64,000 nucleotides of DNA from Parus major (Eukaryota; Chordata; Aves; Passeriformes; Paridae), in NCBI RefSeq assembly GCF_001522545.3, contig NC_031768.1:5578320-5642319 (forward strand), in the 5' to 3' direction. The translations under genes and the position numbers were made by a program. Each line of letters starts with the position of its first letter. Positions within the stretch are counted from its first letter, which is position 1. This document shows, one piece after another, positions 1 through 11,742 of the stretch. Below the pieces are notes generated by a model, which was given only the letters and a program-made list of their open reading frames with translations, searched no databases and was not told where the DNA came from.

Positions 1-3000
1 CCTTAGTGCTCAGCTCAGCATCCAACTCCCACTTTGGGTAAATGAGTCACCAGAATGAGCACTGAAATTTCAGTTCAGCAGTCCACTGACAGGCACCCAC
101 ATTTTGTAAATCATCGATGTGAAGTATCACCAACAAAAGCTTTCTGAGGTGTCTGCTTCAGTCTCTTTTTAAGCTTGTTGTCCCTGCCTTTGCTGTCCTT
201 TTTGTCCTGCCCACTGAGAAGCACAGGAGAGAGAAAATTAAATAGACTAGCAGGCAAATTGTCAGGAAAAATAGAAGATAATAGAAGAGCTTAGTACAAA
301 CTTCAAAATTATTTTGGTTGGATAAGAGTGGGGACACATAGGAGTTTTTCTTTTTAATTTGCTTGTAAGAATTTCTTTGTGCTTTTTGTAATCTAGAATA
401 TCATCTCATGCTGAAAACTATTGCTGCATTAATAGTTAGACTTTTCTGAGGATATGATCTGCTTACTCCTGTAAAGCTTTAGGCTCAGCCCCTAGTTAGC
501 ATTGTGCATGAAAAAAATCACACTTTAAAAATGCTGCTGTCTTATATCCTCTAAACACTGGAAATAACCCACACCATTATTCAAAGAGGTCTGGAGAATC
601 TGAGTAGATAATCGGGTTGTATGTAGGATAACCCCTAGTGTATAACCTGTTATAAATTAACACATTGGGAAATTAAACTCTGAAAATTAATGTAAATGCT
701 ATGTGGGATTGCAGAGAGCTGATGGCCTGTCATGGAAGAGCTGAGAGAATATGCTCTTCAATTGTGATTTATAGCATTTTAGGTAAGTTGGGTAAATGCA
801 CTAGCTCTAGTGTTGCCATTCATAATGAAATGTATTTCAGTATGGAGAAGCCTTTTGGCAGGGAACCTGTAAGTTGGTGTTCTGCTCTGGATGCTACGTT
901 TTGCTCTCCAAGCTATTTGTGGTTTTAGGTTGGGGGTCTGTAAGAGAAGCTGGCAGAGGATCAGTGTGCAGGGAGGGATACACAGCTAATCCTGCACGTG
1001 GCTCTGTACTGAAAACCAGGCTCTGTTCTTACTGTATCTCGTCTCAAATACCTAAAGCTCAGCTTCCAAAAGGGACAGAGAGAGACTCTATTCAATGTTC
1101 CTGACAGGCATTTGGGGAAGGAAGTCTCTCAGGCTCTGGCCTCAACATAAACCCATAAATTCGTGACAGGTAGTCTGTACTTGCAGCTCTCCCACGTCAG
1201 CTCCTTTCAGATGAATCACACCCTTGGAGAGTGTGGCGTGTTTGGGTTAGTCCAGTTGCAAAAATAACCTCTCAAATGTTGGTACTTTCAGCTGAGGGAT
1301 GTGCTGTGCTGTGCCCCTTGTTTGCTTTGTTTCAGGAGGGCTTGTGAGGCTGTAAATGCAGCTGCTTTGGTGTGTGGGAAGCCCAGCTTGTTGCTTATTC
1401 CCTGTAGGAACTCTCCTGGGCAGTGCAAGTGTTCCCATTCCTTTATTCAGAAGGATGTTCTTGCTGTAGCATTGGCAGGATCAGTGCCACGCAAAGGAGC
1501 TGTAACCCACACAGAGAAAAAAGGAAATGAGCCCACTCCTGGTTATAATTACATCATTTGTCAGCACACTTGTAAAGGACAATCTGTTTCCTCGTGTTAA
1601 TCCTTTGGCTTGTCAGCCCTCCTCTCTCAGTATGAACTCTGGCAAATCCTCCGCTGTTTTAGGGAGAAAGGTGAAAGAAATGTTCTGCAGAAAGTCATCC
1701 ACACTGGCCTCTGCAGGTTTTTTTTTCCTGATTTTGAAGAGGAAGCACAACCACATTATTATAATTTTTATAAGAAAATGTAGCAGGTCCTGGAGATGTT
1801 CCTCCTTGGTACAGTGAACAATGGAAAGGGAAAATTGCGCGGAGTACCACGATGTGTTTGGTACACTGCTCCATTCTCCTGGCCACCTGCTTGGAAGGTG
1901 CTCTGAGGACACTCTTGCTGTCCTCTTTCCCCTTTTACTGAGCCAGGTAACCAGCAAAAGGAAGTGATCACAAAGCATGCAAAGCTGGGAAGCACTGATA
2001 GAAACGTGTGCCTGGTGTAAAGGAACAATTCTGTCTTTCCTCTGCCGTATTTCCAGTTGACTGGGGTTAAGCTCTCTTGGCCAGCAAGGTGCACAAATTT
2101 GTCCTGCTTCCAAATGAGCAAGTGCTGGAAGTGATACAGGGGAATAACCCTTGTGGGTAAGTGGTCATGAGTGAAAAAAGCAGTGCTAGGTGAGCTCTGT
2201 ACCCTCAGCAGACCAGGACTGGTTTTCCCCATTATTCACCTAAATACTGTGTTTGCCTTCTCTCTAGCATGGTGCAAGACTGGATCCCAAATTCTTGTTT
2301 AGCAGTACAGATAGCTGACCTTGTCTGATCCCACTGGTCAGAAACCCTTGTGCAGGAAGGTGCTGCTGTATTTGGAAAAAAACAGAATCTTCCTGAAAAA
2401 CCTCCTGGCAGAGCCTGATAGAGGGAACAGAGGGGCAACCCTGCAGGTGTAGTCATGAGGGAAGGGTTGGACTCTTTTTAACTGCTGTATTTGTGCAGTC
2501 ACATTTTTATTTCATCCATATCTCGTTGAAATGAGAAAATACCAATGACTACAGTTTGCAGGGAAGCAAATCTTCCTACTGGGAGGATGAACTATCCTCA
2601 TACTTTTTATAGTTGTCCCATGATGCAAGCAATGCCTTCCATCTGCCTCGATGTTCTGAAATGAGGGAAATAAGCTAACCATAGCAACTACAGTCAGTGC
2701 ATGCTGAATTTAAGTGGAAGGGGGTTTTATGATGAAAAAAGGGGAGGTGGAAAATAAGAAAGGGTAACAAATGTTCAGGGCTGAATAAATACTCCAACTT
2801 TAAAGTTGGAGTAAATGGAGGAAAAAGGGATCATTCTTTTGCAGTAAAAGAAAGACACAATTTACCATTCCTGTATTTGCCCAGGTATTTTGATAAATTA
2901 GCTCAATTCTCTGCTGTTTTTAACTCTGTGTTGATGATCATAATGCAGAACAATTAGAGCACTGTGTTGTAATATTAAAATCTATCACAGAAGATCTATG

Positions 3001-3482
3001 TCACTGCATCCCTTTGAAAGACCTTTATTGGTCTGTTTACCTCCATAAGGCTTGTTTCATGTGGAGTGAAAACATTAGGCTGCATCTATGCATAATTTGT
3101 ATTCCACCTGGGAGGAACTGTGCTCATTTAGTGGAACAATCAACAGCTCCACTGTCTTTTTTTTTCAGGCATAAAAGTCTTTGGGCTTTTTTTCCAGTGG
3201 TCGTGAAATTTTGCATTTGTAATGCAATGCCCAAACTTGTTGCTGTTAAAAACTTTCTGAATTATCTATAATGCATATGTCTGGTGCCTTAAATACTGCT
3301 TAGGGATGGTTTTGTGGTTTGGTTTGTACCCTTCCAAGCTTTTGTTTCATTTCTGCTTGGGAAGGTGATGGTGTTGGGAGTCAGGAGAGGCTGGGCAGTG
3401 AATGGGGCTGAGGATGAAACTCTAAATGCTTTCTGTAAGGGGTCCCCCTAACTCCTCTCTCCAACTTGATCATGTTTGCTAG
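1..3482 (+). other. AGPAT3: AGPAT3 intron (3' part) upstream of the first visible exon
   Basis: This is non-coding DNA leading to the acceptor at 3481-3482 (tttgctag). I see no coding exon matching the AGPAT3 N-terminus and no transposon I recognise. It holds a perfect 24-bp palindrome at 2790-2813. Open frames on either strand here (up to 166 codons) resemble no protein known to me and look like chance frames. Confidence 0.75.
2790..2813. repeat. perfect 24-bp palindrome
   Basis: The 12-base left arm TACTCCAACTTT is followed immediately by its exact reverse complement AAAGTTGGAGTA, with no spacer. It lies in the AGPAT3 intron. It could form a cruciform or be a chance event; function is unknown. 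Confidence 0.9.
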
Positions 3483-3652
3483 AGTTGGTAATGCTGCTGG
3501 AATGGTGGTCAGGCACAGAATGCACGCTGTTCTCAGACGAGGCCACGGTGAAAACCTTTGGGAAGGAACATGTCATCATCATCCTGAACCACAACTTTGA
3601 GATTGACTTCCTGTGCGGCTGGACGATGACGGAGCGCTTTGGAGTGCTGGGG
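3483..3652 (+). CDS. AGPAT3: AGPAT3 coding exon with catalytic NHxxxxD motif
   Basis: The exon encodes residues 61-116. The first two bases complete a split Gln codon (residue 60). It carries the acyltransferase block I motif NHNFEID; His and Asp are the catalytic pair in the PlsC/LPAAT family. The acceptor is ag at 3481-3482. The donor is gtacgt at 3653, phase 0. Confidence 0.95.
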
Positions 3653-6600
3653 GTACGTGGGCTGTGAGCTTTCCCTTCCTCTGCAGCTTGATAGGTCTGT
3701 TCAAAACCCATCTATCAACAGTTCCTTTGCATTTAAGATCCCAGATACAACTCCCATCATCTTAGATTTAAGGTGTTTAACCTCTTTGCACAAATCAGCA
3801 AATGACATTTTTGGATTGTCACTTTTGTTTTTTCTCCAAGAGTTCCAAAGTTCTTGCTAAGAGAGAGCTGCTATATGTGCCCCTAATTGGCTGGACGTGG
3901 TACTTCCTCGAGATTGTTTTCTGCAAAAGGAAATGGGAAGAGGACAGAGATACAGTTATTGAGGGATTGAAACGTTTGTCTGATTATCCTGAATATATGT
4001 GGGTAAGTGTTGAGTCCCTCCTCTGGTACTGGCTGCTAGAAGTGAAATGGTGACAGACTGCTGCCTGTGGCTTTAAGTGTCAGGAGAAGGTGTGCTCGCT
4101 TCCAAGAGTTGTCAGGGAAAAGCCATGCTCTGTTTCAGGGGCTCTTTTGGGATATGCTGCAGAAAGCTGCTGTTTGCCTCTTGGTAAGGGAAGTCATTTG
4201 GGAAACAGTTCAGAAGCTTGAGAATAATTTAAAAATCAGGCCTGTGTGACACTAATGATTCTGTCCAAACTTATTTTTACCCATTTAAAAAGAAAGCTTA
4301 CATTTGATTACTACATCTGTATAACATTTTATGAGGTAGGCTGAAAAGACACATCAACAAAAAATCTTTTTTGGACGAGTGAATTTGACAGCACAGAGCA
4401 TGGATTTTGATAGAAAGTTCCTGTTACTGTGTCCATTGATCCATGAAATTGCAGGTTTCCCAGGAAGTCTCTGAGAACAAATGGGCAAGCTTATATCTGC
4501 TTCTGCAGTTACATTTTTTCCTTTCTATTTTAACATTATTTAAAATCAAGGGTAAAACATCTCTGTTTCATTGTGTGCAACACTATTAGACTTCACTGCA
4601 GCAGCATAGTGGTGCAATCAACCCCTTAAACTTCCTAGAGCTTTGAATGCAAAGGTTTTGATAAATTCTCAGTTTTGCTTTTATAGCAGCACATGTAATG
4701 TACAGTTATTTGGCTTATAAAACATTAAGAGGCTTTTTATGCATTTTAAGTGAGTTTTCAGTATTATCTGGTACAGCTTGTTAAAATGAATAGTGAAACA
4801 TTAAGCCTTAACCAGAACATTGTGAATGCATTGTAATTTTCTACCATTACAAAGATAGAAAAAGTAAGAATCTGGAGAATGTATTTTAAGCTACTTAATT
4901 GCTTGACTATATAGATATGAATTGTATTGAATACATCTTCCTGATTAGTGTGGGGAAGAAAAGAAAAAACAGAAAAATCCTACCAATTAGAAAATCTCAA
5001 GACTGAACTTGAGCTTCAGATCTATACATTTTAATGATTCTACAACTGAGAACCAAGGACTAGTCTCTAGGGAAAACAACTAGAAAATATAAGTGCAAAA
5101 TGTAGTTAGCATTGATTATTTAAATCAAGACTTCCTGCTTGGTAATTGAAATCATGATTAAAATTGACTTGAGCAAATCAATTTCCTAATTTCTGTGCAT
5201 TCTAAATGCCACAATTGGGGCTGTCTTTTTGTCACCTTAAATTTGGGATGAGTGTTGTTAAATGTAAAGGTAATGGTAAATGAGTTGGGGATTAGTGCTT
5301 ATGCCTAATACTTGGTGAAGAGATGAGACAATTGAAGTGTGTGCACATGTATGTTTTTCTTGGAAAAATTTTCAGTATACTGCTGGCTTTCTTTTGATAT
5401 CTCAAGATATCCTTGGGGTTTTTTTTTTTGCTTTTGTCTTGCACAGTTTCTGCTGTACTGTGAAGGAACTCGTTTCACAGAGACCAAGCACCGCATCAGT
5501 ATGGAAGTAGCTGAATCCAAGGGGTTGCCTAAACTGAAATACCACCTGTTGCCCAGAACCAAAGGTTTCACCACTGCTGTCCAGTGTCTCAGGGGAACAG
5601 GTACTGCCAAGCCTTGCAGCACTTGTAATGTGTTACTCAGCACACTGTGTAGCACAGAATAGTCTGTTCTGTTCATTACAATTAGTGAGCTGGCAGTAAT
5701 GAGGATCCAGAGTGTCCAGCTGGTAATTTGTAAATTACCACAGAACTGTCAGATCCCAATCTTATAAAATACTAAAAACCTTTTTATGTTGCTTAGTTGA
5801 TCAAGTCATCTGGTGTTTTAGAGCTGCAAGTGTCGGGGGGGCTGGTACAGATAGCTGTGATGTGTAAACACAAAATAGTGAGGGACTCTGACATCATTAA
5901 TGCAGGACTTGCACAAGGCTCTGTTGCTGTCTCAAGAAAGGATGCCAGAAGGTGCTTGTTGGAACTGCTACTGTAACAGCCCTGTTTTCTTTTTTCTTTT
6001 TTTTTTTTTCTTAACAGTTTCAGCAGTGTATGATGTAACACTAAATTTCAGAGGAAACAAGAACCCATCTTTATTAGGAATTCTTTATGGGAAGAAATAT
6101 GAAGCAGATATGTGTGTAAGGTGAGCATATACTGATAGAGGTGAGCCATATGAAGCATACTTTGGCACATTGGAGTGTATTCAGATTTTAGAGCGTAATT
6201 TCCTTTCCTGTAGTCCACTCAACTTCTCCTTATCCTTCAGCTCCAGTGGTCGCTTGGAGTAAACAGCTCTTTTACATGCCAGTTTCTCTCCCTCACTCAC
6301 ATGGTTTGATCAGCAGATTAAAAATTAAAAAATGCTCAAGTTCTGACATTGTATGAATGAGGTGGGACATTGCTCACATTCCTCACTGTTCCTTTGCCTC
6401 AAGGAGTAGCTGCTAACACCTCACCCCATGCAGCACGTACACATTTGCATGCACACCTGCTCCTTCTCTTCCTTGCTTTCTCCTTGCTGCCTCCTGCTTC
6501 AAAGGCTTCCTTGTGATCATAAAAATGGTCAATCCTGTTGAATTTCTTCTTTTCCCTTTTATGTTTTGACCTGATACATGACCTGGTTATTCTTTCCACA

Positions 6601-9600
6601 GTTCTTTGGACAGTTTGCTTCTATTTCTCTGAGGGCTTCACCCACTCTTTGGAAAACATTGTTGTATTCTGATGATGAGGTTGATGCTTGGTTTTTAAAA
6701 ATTAAAAAAAAAAAATAGAGCCTTTCTCCTTCCCTCCCCACACCCTTCCCACCTGGCTTTGGGTCTGTGTGTTGCTGCAATATCTACAATGTTTTAGTCT
6801 CTCAGCTGAAAAGATTACTGTGGAGCTGTCCATGGAGAGGTGGACTTGCTCACCTGCAAGGGGTTTCATTTTCACTGTTTACACTTGCCAAACATTCTTG
6901 ATGAGGAAAGTGAGCAGACAATTTGGCAGCCAGCAAAACAGCTGGCCAGGCAGTTCCACCTGTAATTCCACACTGATGGCACATGCACGTGGGATATGTA
7001 GCTGGATCCGAGGGGCACATGCATGGATGCACGTCTGTATAATTATTAATTATACACTGAACTGTGGCAGCCTTCAGTTAAATATCCTTTTTTGCTCATG
7101 GAGATGCAATTTTATTTCACTTCTTGGAGGGGTAATGGGAAGAAAGAAATGTAGTTTTCAATAGTGTTAGAAGAGGTCCAGGTTCAAAAAATTCTGTTGA
7201 GGATGATGTTGCCAGGTAAAATTATTTATTGTACCCTACAAATGGCTGTGTTTAGATAGTTTTGATTTAAAATATGCTTGTGGATGGAATGAATATTCTC
7301 AAGGTGCTTTTCTACATTTTTTCTCTGTTTTGGGGAAGAAGCTGTGAGAGTAAGGAGACTATTTTTACAGATATTTTTGCTGAAAATGGAGCATGTCCTT
7401 ATTGTGCCAACAGACTTAATGTAGCTCAGAGAAGGGAAGCACATAAGCTCTTGTTCTTGGTATGTGCAGATGTAGTTACCTGTGCAGAGGTAAGCAGCTT
7501 AGCTCTGCAGTAGATCCAGTCTTTATCCCCCCTGACTTCAGAGGAAATAATCAGGAAATCACCAAATGTTATTGCTGTGAGTCCCCTCTAGTGGTGACAG
7601 CAGCGCCATGGCAACTTCACCAGAAAGCTTCCAGCAAATGACTTCTCACTGAGCTTCTGCTGAGCATTATTTACATGAATTGAGCAGTGTCTCTTGTTAG
7701 AGCTCATGTAAGTAAACCTGCCAGACCTGGTGTTCAGTTGGCTTACGGGCTGCCAAAATCATTGGAAATGTGTTAGAACATATTCACAGAATCATAGAGG
7801 GGTCTGGGTTGGAAAGGTCTCAGAAAATAAAAGAATGCAGGAGGATGTTTGGCTCTTCACCACTACAGAGTGGCTCTGACAAGGGACCTGTTTTCAGTGA
7901 GGTCAGGTCATGGGTTGGTACTGGGCACAATTGTCACACACCTCCAGAACTGTGTGCCTCAGTCTGAGGGGCTGCAAAGAGGGACAAGTGCAGTCACTGC
8001 AGGTGTTTTCCTTAGAGATGGTTCTAAATCAAATGTTTAGTTGCCTCTCTCATTACTTCCAAAATAGGGTTTTCACTACCAAAATGTAACAAACAATTAT
8101 CCTTGGGTTTTCTGCTTGCTTGTCTTTTCCCTGCTCCAAATGCCTCAGTCTGAGCTCACTGGGAATCAGCCAGTGGTGGATCTGGTGAAGGAGGAATAGT
8201 GTTTCAATGGGAAATGTATCTTTTACTGATGTGCTCTGAAACTGACAGGAGCTTGTACAGTTTCTTCTGTCTTAAATAGCACCCAATTCCCAACCTAAAA
8301 CCTCAGATTCTTAAGTCCCAGTTCTCTGTGTTGAAGACCTCTACCATCAGTGACAGTGTTGTCTGTGATTTACACCCTTCAGTGAGTGGAAGATATTCCC
8401 TAGCAGAGGGATAAAATAAAATACCTGGATTTTCCTTTAATTATTTTTTTGTTCTGTTTTTCTTCTTTCCATTTTTTAATCTCTTTATTAAACTAGGAGA
8501 TTTCCTCTGGAAGATATCCCTCAAGATGAAAAGGAAGCTGCAAATTGGCTTCATAAGCTTTACCAGGAAAAGGTAAATAGCTCTGCTTTCTTGCCTGTCT
8601 TTTCTTGCACAGGGGAGTGTATTAAGGCAGTGAGTAATACACACTCCTGCACTGAATGGAGAGGATGTTATGTATAACTAAGCAGCCATCCCTCAAAATG
8701 CTTGAAGGAGCAGGACAGAGGAGCCCCTTGGCAGCAGAGGGCTGGGTAGTGAGGTCTCAAATTACCGGGAAGCACAGTGGAATTTAGAGATATGCCTGAG
8801 CTGTGGAAGACTAATAGCAATCCACTGTCTTTTTACATTTTTCAGCACTTGGATCTCTGTCATGCATTTCTAAAAGCTCCATTTTCCCTGTGGGTGTTTT
8901 TAGGCACTCGAGAAGAGTGATAACTGTCTGTCAGAGAGAGCTGGTCCCAGCTTTCAGCTGCAATTGTTCTTTGCTTTCATTTTTCTTCCACTGTCACTTT
9001 CCTTCTGCCTCCTGGTAATACTTCTGCAGTGGTGTGTGACATGGGACAGACAGTCCCTGGGATCTGCTGCCAGGGACTGATAAAGCACATGCCCAGCATG
9101 CTTTCAGATGGCTCCCAGCTTTCCCTTGTGTCATTTCTTTTTCTAACCTTAGATGATTGTTTTCTCAACCACAGATTTAACACTTCTGTGGGGAGTAGCA
9201 GAGAGCTGTAATTGTTGTCCAGCCCTAAGTAATGGATTATTGAACTTGAAAAGTGTATTTTGATTTCTATGCTGCTTATCTTTGTGGGGAGACAGCAGAG
9301 CACAGAAAGTTTAAGTATCCTGGGCTTTCCCCAGCTATGATGACCTGTGCTGCAGCATTGCCAGGCTTATGCTCAGCCCCTAGATACAGCAAATTGTTCT
9401 GAGTTTCACTATATTTATTTCAACCTAATTTATTTTACTATCTGAGCTCTGATTCAGTTAAGGAGAGGGGTTATCTTACAAAGAACAGTAGCTCATCATC
9501 TCCTACCCCTGCCTTCCCTTAGCAGGTCTATAGAACCAAAGAATCTTTGCTGTTGAAAAAGGTTTCTAAGAATGTAGGGACCAACTATCAGCTCAGCACC

Positions 9601-11616
9601 ACCACCATTTCACCACTAAACCATGTCCTCAAGTGCCAGATCCATTTTTTGAACACTTCCAGGGATGATGACTTCACCAGTTCCCTGGACAGTCTTATTG
9701 CTTTCATTCCAAAGCAATGAAAGGTTGTCTTTTTTTTCCCTAATGTCCAATCTAACCCTCTCCTGATGCAATGTGACACCGTTTCCTATCATCTCTCCTG
9801 ATGTTGGCTGTACCTCTGTTCAACTTAATTTTGAGATGTTGACAAGGAGGTATTGCTTATGGACATGGGTGTTATACATATTGATCATACAGTGTTAGCA
9901 ATACTTTGTAACTGGAATTCTCTCATTCCATTTATTGCAATGACTTTGTAACTGGAATCCTCTTCCTGCACAAAGGATGTGTTCTCAAAGGGCTGTTACT
10001 GCCAAGGAATGCCTTGCACTTCTCAGCCATTTGTAAAGGAAATGAAAAAAATAAGAAATAGAAACAAGAAGCACCAGAGATTTGACCCATCCTTGGTAAA
10101 GGCTTGGAAACCTTAAAGAACCATCTTGCAGACTGAGGGAAGGTGGTGGGCACACATTGTTCCTTTGAGTGGTGTGTTCCAGCATTGCACCTCTGCAGGC
10201 TCAGCTTGGGGTGCAGTGGCTCAGTTGCAGTGGGGGGATTAAGGCTGGTGTGGTGCTGTCTCTGCTCTCAGCTCATGCCTTGACCTCCCCTCCTGGCTCT
10301 CCATACAGCATTTTTGTGCTGTGCTGAATCATGCTGACCTTTCTGGAAGGAAAAGCTTAGAGGGCTGGTAGTGTCTGAAGTGGTGTCTGACCTGAAGCTG
10401 CCCTGAACTCCTAAGCAATTAACAGGCAAGAGGAAGGTATTTGGTAGTGGAGAGGACAATAAGGTTTCTTGTTTTGAGGGTGCTAAAATTGCCTTCAAAA
10501 GGCTTAAAGGTCACTTGGATGGTCAACAGAAATGCACAAATAAGTGACAGTAGATGGAATTGGATGCTGTGCACTCTTGATGAGTTTGTAGCACAGATAC
10601 TGCCCCTGGTGTTGTCCTGGAGCTGACTAATCTTGGGCTGCTTGGTGCAAACATTCTGAACCTGTTTTCTTTTCTCTTTCCCCCAGGATGCTTTGCAAGA
10701 GATGTATAATCAGGAAGGTGTATTTCCTGGCAAGCAGTTTAAACCTCCTAGGAGACCATGGACTCTCCTAAACTTTCTTTTTTGGGCCACAGTTCTCCTC
10801 TCTCCTCTCTTCACATTTGGCTTTGGAGTTTTTGCAAGTGGATCACCTCTCCTTATCCTTGCATTCCTGGGACTTGTAGGAGCAGGTAATAAAAGCAGAG
10901 AAGATCTAAGCCCAGCCTTTACCTCCAATAAGTTCTGTGTATTAATTAATGAGAATGGGGCTTGCAGGAAAATGTTTGGAGCTCACTCATTAGTCTTTCT
11001 ATTGTACAGCATTTTTATTGTTTCAAAAGCTTTAATCTGGGCAATTTTGCCTTCATATCTTAAACAAAAGCTGTAGTAGTAGCAGGTGAGTCTTGTAGCC
11101 CATTGTTATGATGCCTGAAGAAAAAATACTTGTACTGGATAATTTGTTTGTGAATTAAAAAAAACCACAAACAAAACCACCACCACAAACAAAAAATTCA
11201 TAAATACCACCAAATTTACCCCCCTACCTCTGCAACAAGGAAACCCTAACAATAAAGGAAGGGGAAGTAGAGGGAGAGGATATGCTTCAGTGTTCATGCT
11301 ACATGTCCTGTTAACCAAGAGAAGCAGTAATTATATTTTAAAATCTAGATTGTCCCTCTCTTTGAGTGTCATTTGACCTGTGATCCCTGTGCAGCCTCGT
11401 ACAGAGCACTGTTGGTCACTGCTGACTTGGGGATTGGGTTAACTCACATGTTGTGTGTTTACATGTAACTTCCTAAGTGTTTGGGCTGGTTTTAATGTGC
11501 CTCTCATTTCTCTGTTGTATTTTAAAGCTTCCTTTGGAGTTCGTAGACTGATAGGAGTAACTGAAATAGAAAAAGGCTCCAGCTATGGCAACCAGGAATT
11601 CAAGAAAAAGGAATAA
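3483..11616 (+). CDS. AGPAT3: 1-acylglycerol-3-phosphate O-acyltransferase 3 (LPAAT-gamma), 3' seven coding exons
   Basis: The enzyme transfers an acyl chain from acyl-CoA to lysophosphatidic acid, making phosphatidic acid in ER/Golgi membranes. Exons: 3483-3652, 3841-4002, 5447-5600, 6018-6120, 8497-8572, 10687-10885 and 11528-11616. They join in consistent phase with GT/AG introns into 316 complete codons plus stop. Adding the 60 missing N-terminal residues gives 376, the length of human AGPAT3. Visible motifs are the catalytic NHxxxxD (NHNFEID, 3587-3607), a block II-like EIVFCKR, the block III EGTR (5462-5473) and a block IV-like VYDVTLNF. Two hydrophobic C-terminal segments lie in the sixth exon shown. 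The protein ends KKKE, which fits a dilysine KKXX retrieval signal. The first coding exon(s), with the start codon and N-terminal membrane segment, lie upstream of the window. AGPAT4 and AGPAT5 are the nearest alternatives, but the near-identity to AGPAT3 along the whole length excludes them. Confidence 0.97.
3841..4002 (+). CDS. AGPAT3: AGPAT3 coding exon, residues 117-170
   Basis: The exon has 54 whole codons, from SSKVLAKREL to SDYPEYMW. It contains EIVFCKR, the equivalent of block II (GxxFxxR in relatives), which helps bind the acyl acceptor. The preceding intron is only 188 bp. The donor at 4003 is the consensus gtaagt. Confidence 0.95.
4003..5446 (+). other. AGPAT3: AGPAT3 intron, no recognisable element
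   Basis: This is A/T-rich unique sequence between phase-0 exons. It ends in a T-rich polypyrimidine tract and cttgcacag. I see no transposon, RNA gene or alternative exon. Confidence 0.7.
5447..5600 (+). CDS. AGPAT3: AGPAT3 coding exon with EGTR motif
   Basis: The exon encodes residues 171-221 plus the first base of residue 222. The EGTR block III motif (5462-5473) is the glycerol-phosphate binding signature of the family. The donor is gtactg at 5601, weaker than consensus. The downstream intron (5601-6017) ends in a long T tract before ttaacag. Confidence 0.95.
6018..6120 (+). CDS. AGPAT3: AGPAT3 coding exon, residues 222-256
   Basis: The exon reads VSAVYDVTLNF and continues to YEADMCVR, with split codons at both ends (Val222 and Arg256). 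It holds the block IV-like segment of the acyltransferase fold. The donor is gtgagc at 6121. Confidence 0.95.
6121..8496 (+). other. AGPAT3: AGPAT3 intron with a short CR1 tip
   Basis: The intron holds a short CR1 3' tip near 7786-7826 and a 19-bp AT-rich inverted repeat at 7037-7055 (9-base arms around one T). The remainder is unique sequence without a recognisable exon. Confidence 0.65.
7786..7826 (-). mobile_element. CR1 LINE 3' tip fragment
   Basis: The segment cagaatcatagagg...ggttggaaagg matches the reverse complement of the terminal CR1 3' end. The match fades after about 40 bases, so only the extreme 3' end was inserted or survives. Such tips are typical of heavily 5'-truncated CR1 insertions. 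Confidence 0.55.
8497..8572 (+). CDS. AGPAT3: AGPAT3 coding exon, residues 257-281
   Basis: The exon has 25 whole codons (RFPLEDIPQDE through LHKLYQEK) after one base completing Arg256. The acceptor is aactag and the donor gtaaat. The sequence is close to human AGPAT3, with conservative substitutions. Confidence 0.94.
8573..10686 (+). other. AGPAT3: AGPAT3 intron with CR1 and a short direct duplication
   Basis: The intron contains a minus-strand CR1 fragment at about 9530-9800 and two 21-bp direct copies of actttgtaactggaat... at 9903-9923 and 9943-9963, with 20 of 21 bases identical. The rest is unique. It ends in a C/T-rich tract and ccccag. Confidence 0.7.
9530..9800 (-). mobile_element. 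CR1 LINE 3'-end fragment
   Basis: The + strand shows the antisense of the CR1 tail, including recognisable pieces such as aaccatgtcc, cacttccagggatg, ccctaatgtccaatctaaccct and ttcctatcatctctcc. The copy is well diverged from CR1 as I know it, which suggests an old insertion. Confidence 0.85.
10687..10885 (+). CDS. AGPAT3: AGPAT3 coding exon encoding the C-terminal membrane segments
   Basis: The exon encodes residues 282-347 plus one base of Ala348. Two hydrophobic stretches follow PRRPW: roughly residues 308-332 and 333-348. The donor g|gtaata at 10886 is off consensus. If the intron is not spliced the frame stays open to a stop at 11074-11076. Confidence 0.95.
10886..11527 (+). other. AGPAT3: last AGPAT3 intron, open in frame for 63 codons
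   Basis: Read-through from the upstream exon continues to 11076 and includes another hydrophobic run (about 11000-11060). An A/C-rich low-complexity tract follows at about 11155-11215. The intron ends at tttaaag. Confidence 0.7.
11528..11616 (+). CDS. AGPAT3: AGPAT3 terminal coding exon
   Basis: The exon completes Ala348 and encodes residues 349-376, then TAA at 11614-11616. The C-terminus KKKE has lysines at -3 and -4, as in KKXX COPI retrieval signals. This fits the known ER/Golgi location of the enzyme. Confidence 0.96.
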
Positions 11617-11736
11617 CTGATGGCTGCAGTTCAGCACATATAACCAGACTATGGTATCCGATTAACTTCAGTTAAAAAACAACAACAAACACTTAGAAAC
11701 TATCTTTTTCTTAATAACTGATGACTAATATTAATG

Positions 11737-11742
11737 AATAAA
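11737..11742 (+). terminator. AGPAT3: proximal AATAAA poly(A) signal of AGPAT3
   Basis: The canonical hexamer lies 121 bases after the stop codon and could yield a short 3' UTR isoform. No strong GU-rich downstream element is obvious, so use of this site is uncertain. Confidence 0.4.

Noticed and set aside
1613..2113. 166-codon minus-strand open frame, with an overlapping 154-codon one
   Set aside because: No similarity or domain; intronic to AGPAT3; two long frames overlap on the same strand in different phases, as happens by chance.
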